Source: Hyphococcus aureus (lineage in GTDB: Bacteria; Pseudomonadota; Alphaproteobacteria; Caulobacterales; Parvularculaceae). From it: 64,000 nt of DNA. Location of the stretch: the NCBI RefSeq assembly GCF_042643165.1, contig NZ_JBHRSH010000001.1, positions 2,170,001 to 2,234,000 of the forward strand. Reading direction: 5' to 3'. Shown here piece by piece: positions 8,218 through 16,686 of the stretch. Positions within the stretch are counted from its first letter, which is position 1; every line of letters begins with the position of its first letter. The notes under the pieces are model-generated. The model saw only the letters and a program-made list of their open reading frames with translations. It ran no database searches and was not told the origin of the DNA. The translations under genes and the position numbers were made by a program.

Positions 8218-11200
8218 ATGAACATACGGGGCGAGAGAGCCGTCAAACAGGCGGTGAGTTTTAAACGAAGATTGTCCTGCTGCGTGGCGGCGGGAGCTGT
8301 GCTCAGTCTCGGCGCGGCGTCTGCTTTGGCGCAGGATGGCGAGACAAACTCGGACACCATCACCGTCACAGGCACCCGCATCGCACAGACGGGCATGCAG
8401 ACGCCGGTGCCGGTAACTTCGGTCGATGCGGAACTGCTGTCGACTATGGCGCCGGGCAACATTATTGAAGCCGTCAGCCAGTTGCCGCAATTCTTCGGCA
8501 ATCAGACGCCGAATTCCATTACAGAAACATGGTTCCTGCGCGGCGGTTACGGCAACCTCAATATGCGCGGCCTTGGCATCAACCGCACGCTGACATTGTT
8601 GAATGGACGCCGGATGATATCTTCAACGGCCTTCGGCGGCGTTGATATCAACGCGTTCCCTGAGGCAATGATCAGCAGGGTGGAGACGGTGACCGGCGGC
8701 GCCTCGGCGGCTTACGGCACCGACGCCGTGGCGGGCGTCACCAACTTCATTCTCGACACCGACTTCACCGGTTTTGATGCGCATGGCCAATGGGGCCAGA
8801 CGACGCGAGGCGATGGCGACAACTATGAAGTCTCTCTTTCTTTCGGAACGGACATCGGTGATCGAGGCCATTTCCTGGTCTCCGGCGAACTCTTCGATCA
8901 GGACGGCGTCTTCAGTTACGAGGACCGTGACTGGTATCAGGGTTGGGGTCTGATCAATGATGCGGGCGGCGTGCCGCAACTCTACCCAAATGTCGTGTCA
9001 CGCAATTCAAGCTTCGACGGCCTCATCGTCGCGCCGGGCACGTCGCTTGACCAGAGCGAGTTTCTGTCTGACGGGTCCGGCATTCAACCTTTTGTCACCG
9101 GCTCTCCGTCGCAATTCCCGTTTGGCATTCCGCCGGCGCGCCACTCAATTGCGAATGGCGGCAGCGGCGACGATCTCGGCGCCGAGGCGCCGTCGCTTTA
9201 TCCGGATGTTGAGCGCAATAATATCTTCGCTTATGCCGATTATGAACTGGCGAACAACTTCAAGGTTTTTGCGCAATATATCCGCGGTCAAAACAAAACC
9301 AACCAGCCAAACTACCCGCGTGGCTCGCTGCATGGCACGCCGACGGCGATTACCATTTTCGCCGACAACGCATTCCTGCCAGACGATGTCCGGCAGATCA
9401 TGATGGATGAGATGATTCCGTCCTTCACGCTGAAACGCATGGGCAGCCTAGAGGATATTGGCCGTGACATGCGGATTTATGATGACAGTGTGCTGCACTC
9501 GATCACTGGCGGCTTCAACTGGCAGGTTGAGAATGGCGGTTTCATGAACGGCTGGTCCGTAGATGGTTATTATCAGTATGGCCGCAACAAACGCCAAGCC
9601 TATCAGGTCGGCCTCCGCGTTGACCGCATTCACGCCGCCGTGGACGCTGTTGATGACGGGTCTGGCAACATCGTTTGCCGAACGACGCTGTTCAATGACA
9701 CGTTCGCCGACTGCGAGCCGCTCAATCTCTTTGGCCGCGGCAACGCATCAGAAGCGGCGGTTGACTGGGTCGTTGGCTATGAGCCCGGCGACACGATCAC
9801 AACGCCGATCTATTTCGCAGACACTGGTTTCGACCTAGGCGTCACCGACACCTACACGACGCAAGAGGCCAAAGTGAACATCACGAATATGCGGCAGCAT
9901 CTTTTTGAGCTGTCGGCGAGTGGTGAAGTCTACGAAGGCTGGGGCGCGGGGCCGATTTCCATGGCGTTTGGCGGTTCGCACCGTGAGGAGAAAATCCGCC
10001 AGATCGTTCGCGATCCGACCAATCCGCCTTCTGACCATGACAATGGCCATCCGGTGCTTTGCGATTCTGATCCGGAAGCGATCGCTGCGGGCCTCAGGGG
10101 CGTCAGCGCGCCGGATTGCGGCAACACCGTTGGCCTTCAATATTCGAAAGTCTCGAACATCAACGGCAAGAGCACAGTCACGGAAGTGTTCACAGAAGTG
10201 CTCGTGCCGCTCGTCGCGGACGCGCCGTTGATGGAACAGCTCACGCTACACGGCGCCGCCCGCTGGGCCGATTATTCAGGCTCTGGTAGCATTTGGGCGT
10301 GGAAAGGCGGTCTCGACTGGCAGATGACGGAGGACTTCCGCCTCCGCGGCACTTATTCGCGCGACGTGCGCGCAGCCAATTTGTCGGAGCGTTTCGACAA
10401 GACCGGCGGTTCAGCGACGATTACGGACCCGCGTTATCCAGGTGACGGCGTGATCAACGTGACCCGTTTCTCAGGCGGCAACCCGCTGGTCTCGCCGGAG
10501 AAAGCCGACACGATCACCGTCGGTTTCGTCTATCAGCCATCTTTCATCGACGGTTTCTCTCTGTCTGCAGACTGGTATCAGGTGAAGATCGACGATGCGA
10601 TTGGACAACTCGGCGTGCAAGCGGTCGCTGACCGGTGTGAAGAAGGCGCGCTTGATCTTTGCGATCTTGTCAGCCGTGATACGATGACAGACCGGATCGT
10701 GTTGATCGGCGACGTTTTCGTCAATGTGGACCAGGCCAAGATCAGTGGTATCGACCTTGAGACCTCCTATCAGCGCGACATCAGCCTGTTTGGCGGCGAT
10801 GAATCCATCAGCTGGAGATTCTTCGGCACCTGGCTTGATGAAAACTCCGAAACCCTTGCCGGCACGAACAAGATTGATCGCGCCGGACAGATCGGCCTTC
10901 AACAGTCCGACGGCATTGCTTACGCGCTGCCGGAGTTCAAGTTCACGACGAGCCTCACTTATGAATACGGGCCGGTCCGAACCTTTCTGCAAGGCCGCTA
11001 TATCGGTGGCGGCACGATCGAGAACAGTCTCGTCGAAGGCGTCGACATCGGCAGCAATCATGTCGACAGCGTCTTCTATCTCGATCTTGGCGTCACCTAT
11101 CGTCATGAACTTGATAACGGGGCAGGGATCGAGCTGTATGGCAACATGACTAACGTGCTTGATCAGGATCCGCCGGTCACACCCTATTACAGTGCGTTCT

Positions 11201-11283
11201 TTGGCTACACACAGCAGACGAACCAGTCTGTACATGACGTGCTTGGCCGGCGCTTCGTCATCGGCGCGAGAGTCAATTTCTAG
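8218..11283 (+). CDS. TonB-dependent receptor, large (1021 aa)
   Basis: Outer-membrane active-transport receptor. The signal peptide ends near residue 40 (ASALAQ), followed by a TonB-box-like segment (DTITVTGTRI). The plug domain has NMRGLGINRTLTLLNGRRM and VTGGASAAYGTDAVAGVTNF. The barrel fills the rest and ends in RRFVIGARVNF. Its length (1021 residues) and LNGRR-type plug match the large receptors common in Caulobacter and Sphingomonas relatives. The ribosome site GGGAGG precedes the ATG at 8218. It is the last gene of the sulfatase unit and is closed by a strong terminator, so sulfatase plus receptor form one operon probably under the TetR operator. The ligand is likely a sulfated or desulfated organic molecule, by inference from context. 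Confidence 0.95.
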   Translation: MNIRGERAVKQAVSFKRRLSCCVAAGAVLSLGAASALAQDGETNSDTITVTGTRIAQTGMQTPVPVTSVDAELLSTMAPGNIIEAVSQLPQFFGNQTPNSITETWFLRGGYGNLNMRGLGINRTLTLLNGRRMISSTAFGGVDINAFPEAMISRVETVTGGASAAYGTDAVAGVTNFILDTDFTGFDAHGQWGQTTRGDGDNYEVSLSFGTDIGDRGHFLVSGELFDQDGVFSYEDRDWYQGWGLINDAGGVPQLYPNVVSRNSSFDGLIVAPGTSLDQSEFLSDGSGIQPFVTGSPSQFPFGIPPARHSIANGGSGDDLGAEAPSLYPDVERNNIFAYADYELANNFKVFAQYIRGQNKTNQPNYPRGSLHGTPTAITIFADNAFLPDDVRQIMMDEMIPSFTLKRMGSLEDIGRDMRIYDDSVLHSITGGFNWQVENGGFMNGWSVDGYYQYGRNKRQAYQVGLRVDRIHAAVDAVDDGSGNIVCRTTLFNDTFADCEPLNLFGRGNASEAAVDWVVGYEPGDTITTPIYFADTGFDLGVTDTYTTQEAKVNITNMRQHLFELSASGEVYEGWGAGPISMAFGGSHREEKIRQIVRDPTNPPSDHDNGHPVLCDSDPEAIAAGLRGVSAPDCGNTVGLQYSKVSNINGKSTVTEVFTEVLVPLVADAPLMEQLTLHGAARWADYSGSGSIWAWKGGLDWQMTEDFRLRGTYSRDVRAANLSERFDKTGGSATITDPRYPGDGVINVTRFSGGNPLVSPEKADTITVGFVYQPSFIDGFSLSADWYQVKIDDAIGQLGVQAVADRCEEGALDLCDLVSRDTMTDRIVLIGDVFVNVDQAKISGIDLETSYQRDISLFGGDESISWRFFGTWLDENSETLAGTNKIDRAGQIGLQQSDGIAYALPEFKFTTSLTYEYGPVRTFLQGRYIGGGTIENSLVEGVDIGSNHVDSVFYLDLGVTYRHELDNGAGIELYGNMTNVLDQDPPVTPYYSAFFGYTQQTNQSVHDVLGRRFVIGARVNF

Positions 11284-11308
11284 CCTCTCCCTCCTGTAGC
11301 GTTCAATT

Positions 11309-11353
11309 GAGCCGCAAGCCCCGGGAAACCGGTCTTGCGGCTCTTTTTCTTTT
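11309..11353 (+). terminator. Rho-independent terminator after the sulfatase-TBDR operon
   Basis: A perfect 10-bp stem GAGCCGCAAG / CTTGCGGCTC (11309-11318 with 11334-11343) with a GC-rich loop able to pair further, followed by TTTTTCTTTT. It lies between convergent genes and may also act on the minus-strand operon. Confidence 0.92.
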
Positions 11354-11358
11354 CGCGG

Positions 11359-12282
11359 TCAGATTAAGTCTGCGATTTGTTCCAGCGTGCGTTCAGCATT
11401 GGAAACGCCATTGACCGGCGGGCGGCCGAAATAGCCTTTGACGCCTGCGTGACTCATATTCGCCAGCCGGTGAATTTCGATGCGCCCGTCTTTTTTACCG
11501 GCGTTCCAGTCGGAATAGCCCATCAGCTTCCAGCGGTCGGGGAAAATAATGGCGCCGACGCGCTCAATATTGTCCTTGTCGCCGGTGATGTGGTGAAGCT
11601 TGCGCAGATAATGAAGGCCGGGGTCGGAGGCGAGAACGCCGCCGAGCGAGATGACGTCGATAGGCGCATTCAGGCGGGCTTTCAAAAACGCCGCGGCGCC
11701 AACCGCGACCTGCGCTCCGCCAGAATAGCCGATGATGATCACCGGCGCGCCCGAACCACGGGTGTAACCGTCCTCTATGAGGGCTGTTTCGATGACATTG
11801 GCGGCGCCCTGATTGAAGATAGGGCCATAACGATGGTCCGCGGAAACCATCACCTGAAAAATATTGCGCAGGTTGATGAGGGTGTGAAACAGCGACTCGC
11901 GCTCGCGCAGTTTCAACATCTGAGCGCGCCGCCAGATCCGGTCGAACAGGCGAGGGGTTTCCAAAAGCGGCATGCCGTTCGGAGAATAGGGAAAAACATC
12001 CGACACAATGACGGCGTCGGGAAATCGGTTGTGCAGCTTGCGGATAAAAGACCTCTCCCGGGGCAATAGAAATTCGCCTGACAGAGACGCGACGCCGGAG
12101 AGGTAGACGATATAGCGCCGAGGTTTGCTGTCAGGGTTCGGCGGCGGCGGGGTCGTTTCATCCAGTTCCTCCTCGGTCCAGCCCGCCCACCAGCTCAAGG
12201 TTTCGAGCGGCGACAGGGCCGCCGTCAGGAGCAGGGCGAAAATCCCGAGGCCGAATGCTGCAAGAAGCGCGTCGGAGATCAT
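11359..12282 (-). CDS. Membrane-anchored alpha/beta-hydrolase-like protein
   Basis: A 307-residue protein of uncertain function. An N-terminal hydrophobic helix (residues 3-25) is followed by a soluble domain. VIIIGYSGGAQVAVGAA is a nucleophile-elbow-like G-Y-S-G-G motif, and NMSHAGVKGYFGRP near the C-terminus could supply the histidine; the Asp is not obvious. The central strand VDVISLGGVLASDPG-like segment supports a lipase/hydrolase fold. It overlaps the upstream membrane-protein gene by 4 bp (ATGA), so the two are translationally coupled and probably work together at the inner membrane. The opposite-strand TBDR operon ends 76 bp away with a terminator between. No pathway can be assigned. 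Confidence 0.75.
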   Translation of the reverse strand: MISDALLAAFGLGIFALLLTAALSPLETLSWWAGWTEEELDETTPPPPNPDSKPRRYIVYLSGVASLSGEFLLPRERSFIRKLHNRFPDAVIVSDVFPYSPNGMPLLETPRLFDRIWRRAQMLKLRERESLFHTLINLRNIFQVMVSADHRYGPIFNQGAANVIETALIEDGYTRGSGAPVIIIGYSGGAQVAVGAAAFLKARLNAPIDVISLGGVLASDPGLHYLRKLHHITGDKDNIERVGAIIFPDRWKLMGYSDWNAGKKDGRIEIHRLANMSHAGVKGYFGRPPVNGVSNAERTLEQIADLI

Positions 12283-12974
12283 GTGTCGCCCTCAACGCCG
12301 AGACGCCGCGCCAAATCTTCGATGATCTGCTTTGGCGTCTTGTCGAGCGCCGATCCGGAAACAAAAAACCGCACCCGGCCGAGCGGTTTTGCCAGCAAAT
12401 GACCGAGATAACTTCTGACGCTGTATGAAAGGAGCCATCCGGCGCCGCCGCAAAAAACCGCCGCATGAAGCGGCAGGCCAAAACCTGCATGCAGTCCGAA
12501 GACGGCGAGCGCCATGGCGAAGGCCTCGAGAAGATTGCCGAGCGCCTGACCAAAATAGGGGGCGATTGAAAAGACGCCGAAAAGACGCGGCGCGAAGGCG
12601 AGTGAAACGACGCCGAAGACGCCTGCGATTTCATGGGGGCCAAGCACGCCGAGCCGAGTCAGCGGGGCCACGGCCACAGCCGAGAGCGCCCAGGCAAGCG
12701 CCGTCAGCACATAGGTGAAACCAGTGAAGGCGAGGCTCGCCAGAAACCGGTAAAGCGCGACGCGATTGATCACGAGAATCACCGACTGGCCGAGCATTTC
12801 CGAAACGCCAGCAAGGAACGCGATGGTGAGCGCGGCCGTCTGCGCCTCTCCGGAATGGGCGGCGCGGGCGAAGGCTTCTACAGAAAACCCCATGGCGCCC
12901 CCCGCCAGGGCGAGCATCAGGAGTGGGAAAGCGGCGATGTCGGCGAGAAATGCGAGCATGGGGCCGGAATACAT
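12279..12974 (-). CDS. Polytopic inner-membrane protein, unknown function
   Basis: A 231-residue protein with about five to six hydrophobic segments (roughly residues 7-28, 48-68, 78-105, 120-145, 150-185) and a soluble, charged C-terminus (RVRFFVSGSALDKTPKQIIEDLARRLG). The topology resembles Yip1-domain proteins, but I do not recognise a diagnostic motif. It is the first gene of a two-gene operon with the hydrolase-like protein and is divergent from parC, with about 95 bp between the two starts. A second in-frame ATG at residue 6 is an alternative start. Confidence 0.7.
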   Translation of the reverse strand: MYSGPMLAFLADIAAFPLLMLALAGGAMGFSVEAFARAAHSGEAQTAALTIAFLAGVSEMLGQSVILVINRVALYRFLASLAFTGFTYVLTALAWALSAVAVAPLTRLGVLGPHEIAGVFGVVSLAFAPRLFGVFSIAPYFGQALGNLLEAFAMALAVFGLHAGFGLPLHAAVFCGGAGWLLSYSVRSYLGHLLAKPLGRVRFFVSGSALDKTPKQIIEDLARRLGVEGDT

Positions 12975-13069
12975 GATTGCGCGGCTGGGGAAAACGCCGC
13001 CAGTTCAGCTTCGTGGAGAGGTTCGCGAGGGACTGGCGGAGCCTCAAGACTCTGCTAGAGACTAGGCCC

Positions 13070-15328
13070 ATGAAGCGTTCCAAGACCAAATCCGCCAAAC
13101 CGCCCAAGCCGCCTCGCGCTGACGAGATTTTTCTCGAGCCATTTGATGAGGCGCTGTCACAGCGTTATCTCGCCTATGCGCTCTCGACCATCACCTCGCG
13201 GGCGCTGCCCGATGTGCGTGACGGCTTGAAGCCTGTCCACCGGCGCATCCTCTACGCCATGCGCCAGATGAATCTGAAGCCTTCTGGTAGCTTCAAGAAA
13301 TCCGCGAAGGTCGTCGGCGAGGTCATGGGTAACTTCCACCCTCATGGCGATCAGGCGATTTATGACGCCATGGTGCGTCTCGTGCAGGACTTTTCCGTTC
13401 GCGTTCCGTTGATCGACGGGCAGGGCAATTTCGGCAATATCGACGGCGATAACGCCGCGGCCATGCGTTACACCGAAAGCCGCCTGACGGAAGCGGCGCA
13501 GCTTCTTCTCGATGGCATCGACGAAGACACGGTTGATTTTCGCGAGACCTATGACGGCGAGGGGAAAGAGCCCATCGTCTTGCCGGCGGCGTTTCCGAAC
13601 TTGCTGGCGAATGGCGCGAGCGGCATCGCTGTCGGCATGGCGACCTCGATCCCGCCGCATAATGTGGCGGAGTTGATTGACGCTTCGCTGCATCTGATCA
13701 AGACGCCGAATGCGCGCACTGAAACGCTCCTGAAATATGTGAAAGGCCCAGACTTCCCGACGGGCGGCGTGTGCATCGAGGATGCGGCGTCCATGGAAGA
13801 GGCTTATGCGACGGGCCGCGGTGGTTTCCGGGTGCGTGCGCGCTGGGAAACCGAAGATCTCGGGCGCGGCAAATACCAAATCGTCGTCACTGAAATTCCC
13901 TATCAGATTCAAAAGTCGAAGCTGATCGAAAAAATCGCCGAATTGATGCAGGCGAAAAAACTGCCTGCGCTTGCCGACATACGCGATGAGAGCGCGGAAG
14001 ATATCCGCCTTATCCTTGAGCCGAAGTCGGGTAATATCGAACCGGCGGCGCTGATGGAATCGCTGTTCAAGATCACCGATCTTGAATCGCGCTTTTCACT
14101 CAACATGAATGTTCTCGGCGCCGACGGGAGCCCCCGCGTCATGGGGCTGCGTGAGGTGTTGCAGGCTTATCTGGATCACCGCAAGGAGGTCTTGCGCAGG
14201 CGCACCGAATTCCGGCTCGACAAGATCGCCAGACGCCTCGAAATTCTCGACGGCTTCCTGATCGCCTATCTTAATCTCGATGAGGTGATCCGCATCATCC
14301 GCTATGAGGACGATCCCAAAGCGGAATTGATGAAGACCTTCAAGCTGACGGAGGTGCAAACCGAAGCGATCCTCAATATGCGTCTGCGCTCCCTGCGCAA
14401 GCTTGAGGAAATGGAGATCAAGACCGAGCACAAGGAGTTGCTCGCAGAGCAAAAAGCCCTGAAGGCTCTATTGAAATCGGACGAAGCCCAGTGGGCGAAA
14501 ATCTCCGATGAGCTGAAAGACGTCAAAAAACTGTTTGATCCGAAATCGGACCTTGGACGGCGCCGCACGGACATCACCGATGCGCCGGCGATTGAAGATA
14601 TCGATCTCGATATTCTCGTGGAGAAAGAGCCTGTCACCATTGTCCTGTCTGAAAAGGGCTGGGTGCGCTCCATGAAGGGGCATGTGGAGGACGCGAAGTC
14701 GATCAAATATAAAGAGGGCGACCGCGAGCACTGGGTCGTTCACGCCCAGACGACAGACAAGCTCATGCTCTTCGCCACGAATGGGAAGTTCTACGCCCTT
14801 GATGTCGCCAATCTGCCTGGCGGGCGCGGCCATGGCGAGCCGATCCGGCTGATGCTCGATATGGGCAATGACGATGCGGTGGTGTCTGCGTTTCTTTACG
14901 AGGGCGGCCGGAAGTTTCTTGTCGCTTCATCGTCCGGGCACGGGTTTATTGCGCCGGAAGACGAGTGCCTGTCGAACACGCGTAAGGGCAAGCAGGTTCT
15001 GAATGTCGCGTCGGGCGCAGAGGCGGCGGTCTGCCGTCCTGCTGAAGGCGACATGCTCGCGGTTGTCGGGGACAACAAGAAGTTCCTGGTGTTCGCATCG
15101 TCTGAACTGCCGGAGATGACCCGCGGCAAGGGCGTCGTTCTTCAGAAATATCACGATGGCGGGTTATCCGACGCCAAGCTTTTCTCGAAGAAGGAAGGCC
15201 TCACCTGGACCGATCGTTCCGGCCGGACGCAAACGGTCGATGATTGGAAGTCCTATTTGGGCAAGCGCGCGCAGGCGGGCAAGATCGCTCCAAAGGGGTT
15301 CCCCACGTCGAAGAAGTTCGGGGCTTGA
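13070..15328 (+). CDS. parC: DNA topoisomerase IV subunit A
   Basis: Cleavage/religation subunit of topoisomerase IV, which decatenates replicated chromosomes with ParE. The ATG at 13070 (MKRSKTKSAKPPKPP) gives 752 residues, the usual alphaproteobacterial ParC length; upstream codons in this frame are non-conserved. ALPDVRDGLKPVHRRIL, NFHPHGDQAIYDAMV and AAMRYTESRL (catalytic Tyr) mark the breakage-reunion domain. NGASGIAVGMAT and the C-terminal beta-pinwheel (from about residue 500) follow. Position 80 (E. coli numbering), inside the quinolone-resistance region, is Gln rather than Ser, and position 84 is Asp rather than Glu. It is a single core gene between accessory regions and stands alone in its transcription unit. 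Identification is firm; GyrA is less likely given the length and C-terminal sequence. Confidence 0.95.
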   Translation: MKRSKTKSAKPPKPPRADEIFLEPFDEALSQRYLAYALSTITSRALPDVRDGLKPVHRRILYAMRQMNLKPSGSFKKSAKVVGEVMGNFHPHGDQAIYDAMVRLVQDFSVRVPLIDGQGNFGNIDGDNAAAMRYTESRLTEAAQLLLDGIDEDTVDFRETYDGEGKEPIVLPAAFPNLLANGASGIAVGMATSIPPHNVAELIDASLHLIKTPNARTETLLKYVKGPDFPTGGVCIEDAASMEEAYATGRGGFRVRARWETEDLGRGKYQIVVTEIPYQIQKSKLIEKIAELMQAKKLPALADIRDESAEDIRLILEPKSGNIEPAALMESLFKITDLESRFSLNMNVLGADGSPRVMGLREVLQAYLDHRKEVLRRRTEFRLDKIARRLEILDGFLIAYLNLDEVIRIIRYEDDPKAELMKTFKLTEVQTEAILNMRLRSLRKLEEMEIKTEHKELLAEQKALKALLKSDEAQWAKISDELKDVKKLFDPKSDLGRRRTDITDAPAIEDIDLDILVEKEPVTIVLSEKGWVRSMKGHVEDAKSIKYKEGDREHWVVHAQTTDKLMLFATNGKFYALDVANLPGGRGHGEPIRLMLDMGNDDAVVSAFLYEGGRKFLVASSSGHGFIAPEDECLSNTRKGKQVLNVASGAEAAVCRPAEGDMLAVVGDNKKFLVFASSELPEMTRGKGVVLQKYHDGGLSDAKLFSKKEGLTWTDRSGRTQTVDDWKSYLGKRAQAGKIAPKGFPTSKKFGA

Positions 15329-15359
15329 GGCGGGCACCAAGTAGCTTGGGTGGTAAGTA

Positions 15360-15373
15360 GTTCCCATGGGAAC
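15360..15373. repeat. 14-bp perfect palindrome after parC
   Basis: GTTCCCATGGGAAC, self-complementary over its full length, lies 32 bp after the parC stop and 157 bp before the next start codon. It could be a dimeric repressor site for the small downstream gene. No regulator can be named. Confidence 0.55.
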
Positions 15374-15465
15374 GATTATCGCGTGAGCTTAGCGGTTACG
15401 TGTTATTTTCGGCCCGGGCATTTTGCCCTCTAGGCAAGTGTTGCAATGCGGCAAATCTTGTTTGC

Positions 15466-15483
15466 GCGCGAGGGGCCTCGCGC
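15466..15483 (+). repeat. GC-rich hairpin in the leader of the small protein gene
   Basis: GCGCGAGG, a 2-nt gap, then CCTCGCGC; arms match perfectly. It lies 47 bp upstream of the ATG at 15530. Without a T run it is not a terminator. It may be a leader structure or a protein site. Confidence 0.45.
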
Positions 15484-15529
15484 GATGCGCAGCGGCGTCT
15501 TATCCCGCTGCACACGAAGGAGAACTCCA

Positions 15530-15703
15530 ATGGTTGGAAACAGGATAATGGCTGCCGGCGCACTTCTTCTCACGGTCGGGCTTGTGCTGACGGAAGTCGC
15601 GGTCGCTCATCACGGTGAAGATTCGATGCTTGGCAAAGCCGGCGACGCGATTACGGCGGCGGCGGATTCGGCGACGGAAAAATTTAAAGACTCCGCGGAT
15701 TAA
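15530..15703 (+). CDS. Small exported or single-helix membrane protein (57 aa)
   Basis: I do not recognise the family. The ATG at 15530 is chosen over an upstream in-frame start because GAAGGAG lies about 7 bp upstream of it. Residues 5-26 form one hydrophobic segment (IMAAGALLLTVGLVLTEVAVA) that could be a cleaved signal peptide. The remaining ~30 residues (HHGEDSMLGKAGDAITAAADSATEKFKDSAD) form an acidic, alanine-rich, probably helical tail. It stands alone between parC and a convergent SDR, with palindromes on both sides. The clear ribosome site and signal-like start support a real gene. Confidence 0.65.
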   Translation: MVGNRIMAAGALLLTVGLVLTEVAVAHHGEDSMLGKAGDAITAAADSATEKFKDSAD

Positions 15704-15723
15704 GCATCCGCTTTTCAGCTTAT

Positions 15724-15781
15724 GCGTCGTACAGTCAGATCGGCCGCAGGCATGCCACGGTCAGGAAAAGCTGTACGACGC
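15724..15781. repeat. Perfect 11-bp inverted repeat between convergent genes
   Basis: GCGTCGTACAG (15724-15734) pairs exactly with CTGTACGACGC (15771-15781), leaving a 36-nt loop. It lies between the end of the small-protein gene and the end of the minus-strand SDR gene. It may form a bidirectional transcription-stop structure, although no T run follows. Confidence 0.6.
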
Positions 15782-15788
15782 AAATTGA

Positions 15789-16568
15789 TCAAAGCGGGCT
15801 TAACAGATGGCCGCCATCGACTGCGATGACGCTGCCTGTGATGAATGATGAATCATCTGACGCCAGCAGGAGGAGGGGACCGTTCAGGCTTTTGTAATCG
15901 CCAAGCCGGCGCATGGGAACGCGCTGGATTAACGCCTGGCCTCTTTCCGTTTTGAAATAATCGCGCGTTAAGTCGCTTTCAAAATATCCCGGAGCGATGG
16001 CGTTTACGCGAATGTCATATCTGGCGAATTCAAGCGCCATTTGTTTTGTCATCTGTATGACGCCGGCTTTTGATATGGCGTAAGGGCTGATCGCCTGAAC
16101 CTGGCGAAGGCCGGTGATCGATGCGATATTGATGATCGATCCGGCGACCCCTGCGTCTTTCATTCCGCGCGCGGCTTCCTTTCCGACATTCCACACGCCC
16201 TTCAGGTTTGTGTTGATGACAAAGTCATAGTCATCTTCCGTTTGATCGAGGATCGGATTCCCAACGGATACGCCGGCATTGTTAACGACGATATCAAATG
16301 GGCCGTGCTCGCTCATGACGGCGGTGACCGATGCGATGTCAGTGACGTCCATTGCCACCGAGGCGGCCTTTCCGCCTTTCCCGACAATATCCTGAACAAG
16401 TTCGTCCAGTGCCGGTTTGCGTCTGGCCGATACAACGACCGCCGCCCCGGCATCCGCCAGAACATGCGCGAAATGGCGCCCGAAACCGGCGCTTGAGGCC
16501 CCTGTGACAAGCGCTGTCTTGCCATCCAGTTTTGCAAACATCGACATGACAGAGGGTATGGCGCCCAT
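15789..16568 (-). CDS. Short-chain dehydrogenase/reductase (SDR)
   Basis: NAD(P)-dependent oxidoreductase of the classical SDR family, 259 residues. The nucleotide-binding motif is TGASSAGFGRHFA near residues 18-30, with an extra Ala compared with the usual TGxxxGxG spacing. NNAGVSVGNP follows the fourth strand, and SPYAISKAG holds the YxxxK catalytic pair. INIASITGL gives the catalytic Ser region. The C-terminal GSVIAVDGGHLLSPL closes the Rossmann fold. The start at 16568 has GGAGG almost touching it; the in-frame ATGs 7 or 9 codons later (MSMFAKLDG or MFAKLDG) are plausible alternatives. It is divergent from the TBDR at 16687 with a shared ~118-bp promoter region, suggesting it belongs to the same catabolic cluster. 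The alcohol/ketone substrate is unknown. Confidence 0.88.
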   Translation of the reverse strand: MGAIPSVMSMFAKLDGKTALVTGASSAGFGRHFAHVLADAGAAVVVSARRKPALDELVQDIVGKGGKAASVAMDVTDIASVTAVMSEHGPFDIVVNNAGVSVGNPILDQTEDDYDFVINTNLKGVWNVGKEAARGMKDAGVAGSIINIASITGLRQVQAISPYAISKAGVIQMTKQMALEFARYDIRVNAIAPGYFESDLTRDYFKTERGQALIQRVPMRRLGDYKSLNGPLLLLASDDSSFITGSVIAVDGGHLLSPL

Positions 16569-16597
16569 TCCCTCCGGCGGTCAAGATGTTCACACGC

Positions 16598-16626
16598 TTG
16601 TCAGTGAGTGTAATTTCCGCTATATA
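16598..16626 (+). promoter_or_regulatory. Sigma-70-type promoter for the TBDR at 16687
   Basis: TTGTCA at 16598-16603, a 17-bp spacer, and TATATA at 16621-16626. Spacing is optimal, and the predicted start lies near 16633, about 54 bp before the receptor ATG. It is read from sequence only. Confidence 0.65.
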
Positions 16627-16647
16627 GAAATCACAACAATGTTTGTG

Positions 16648-16667
16648 CGCCGGCGAAAAGACCGGCG
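16648..16667 (+). repeat. Leader hairpin before the TBDR ribosome site
   Basis: CGCCGG, an 8-nt loop, then CCGGCG; a perfect 6-bp stem. It ends 4 bp before the Shine-Dalgarno GGGAGGG (from 16671). It could tune translation of the receptor or be an operator. Confidence 0.45.
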
Positions 16668-16686
16668 AACGGGAGGGTTACAGTCT

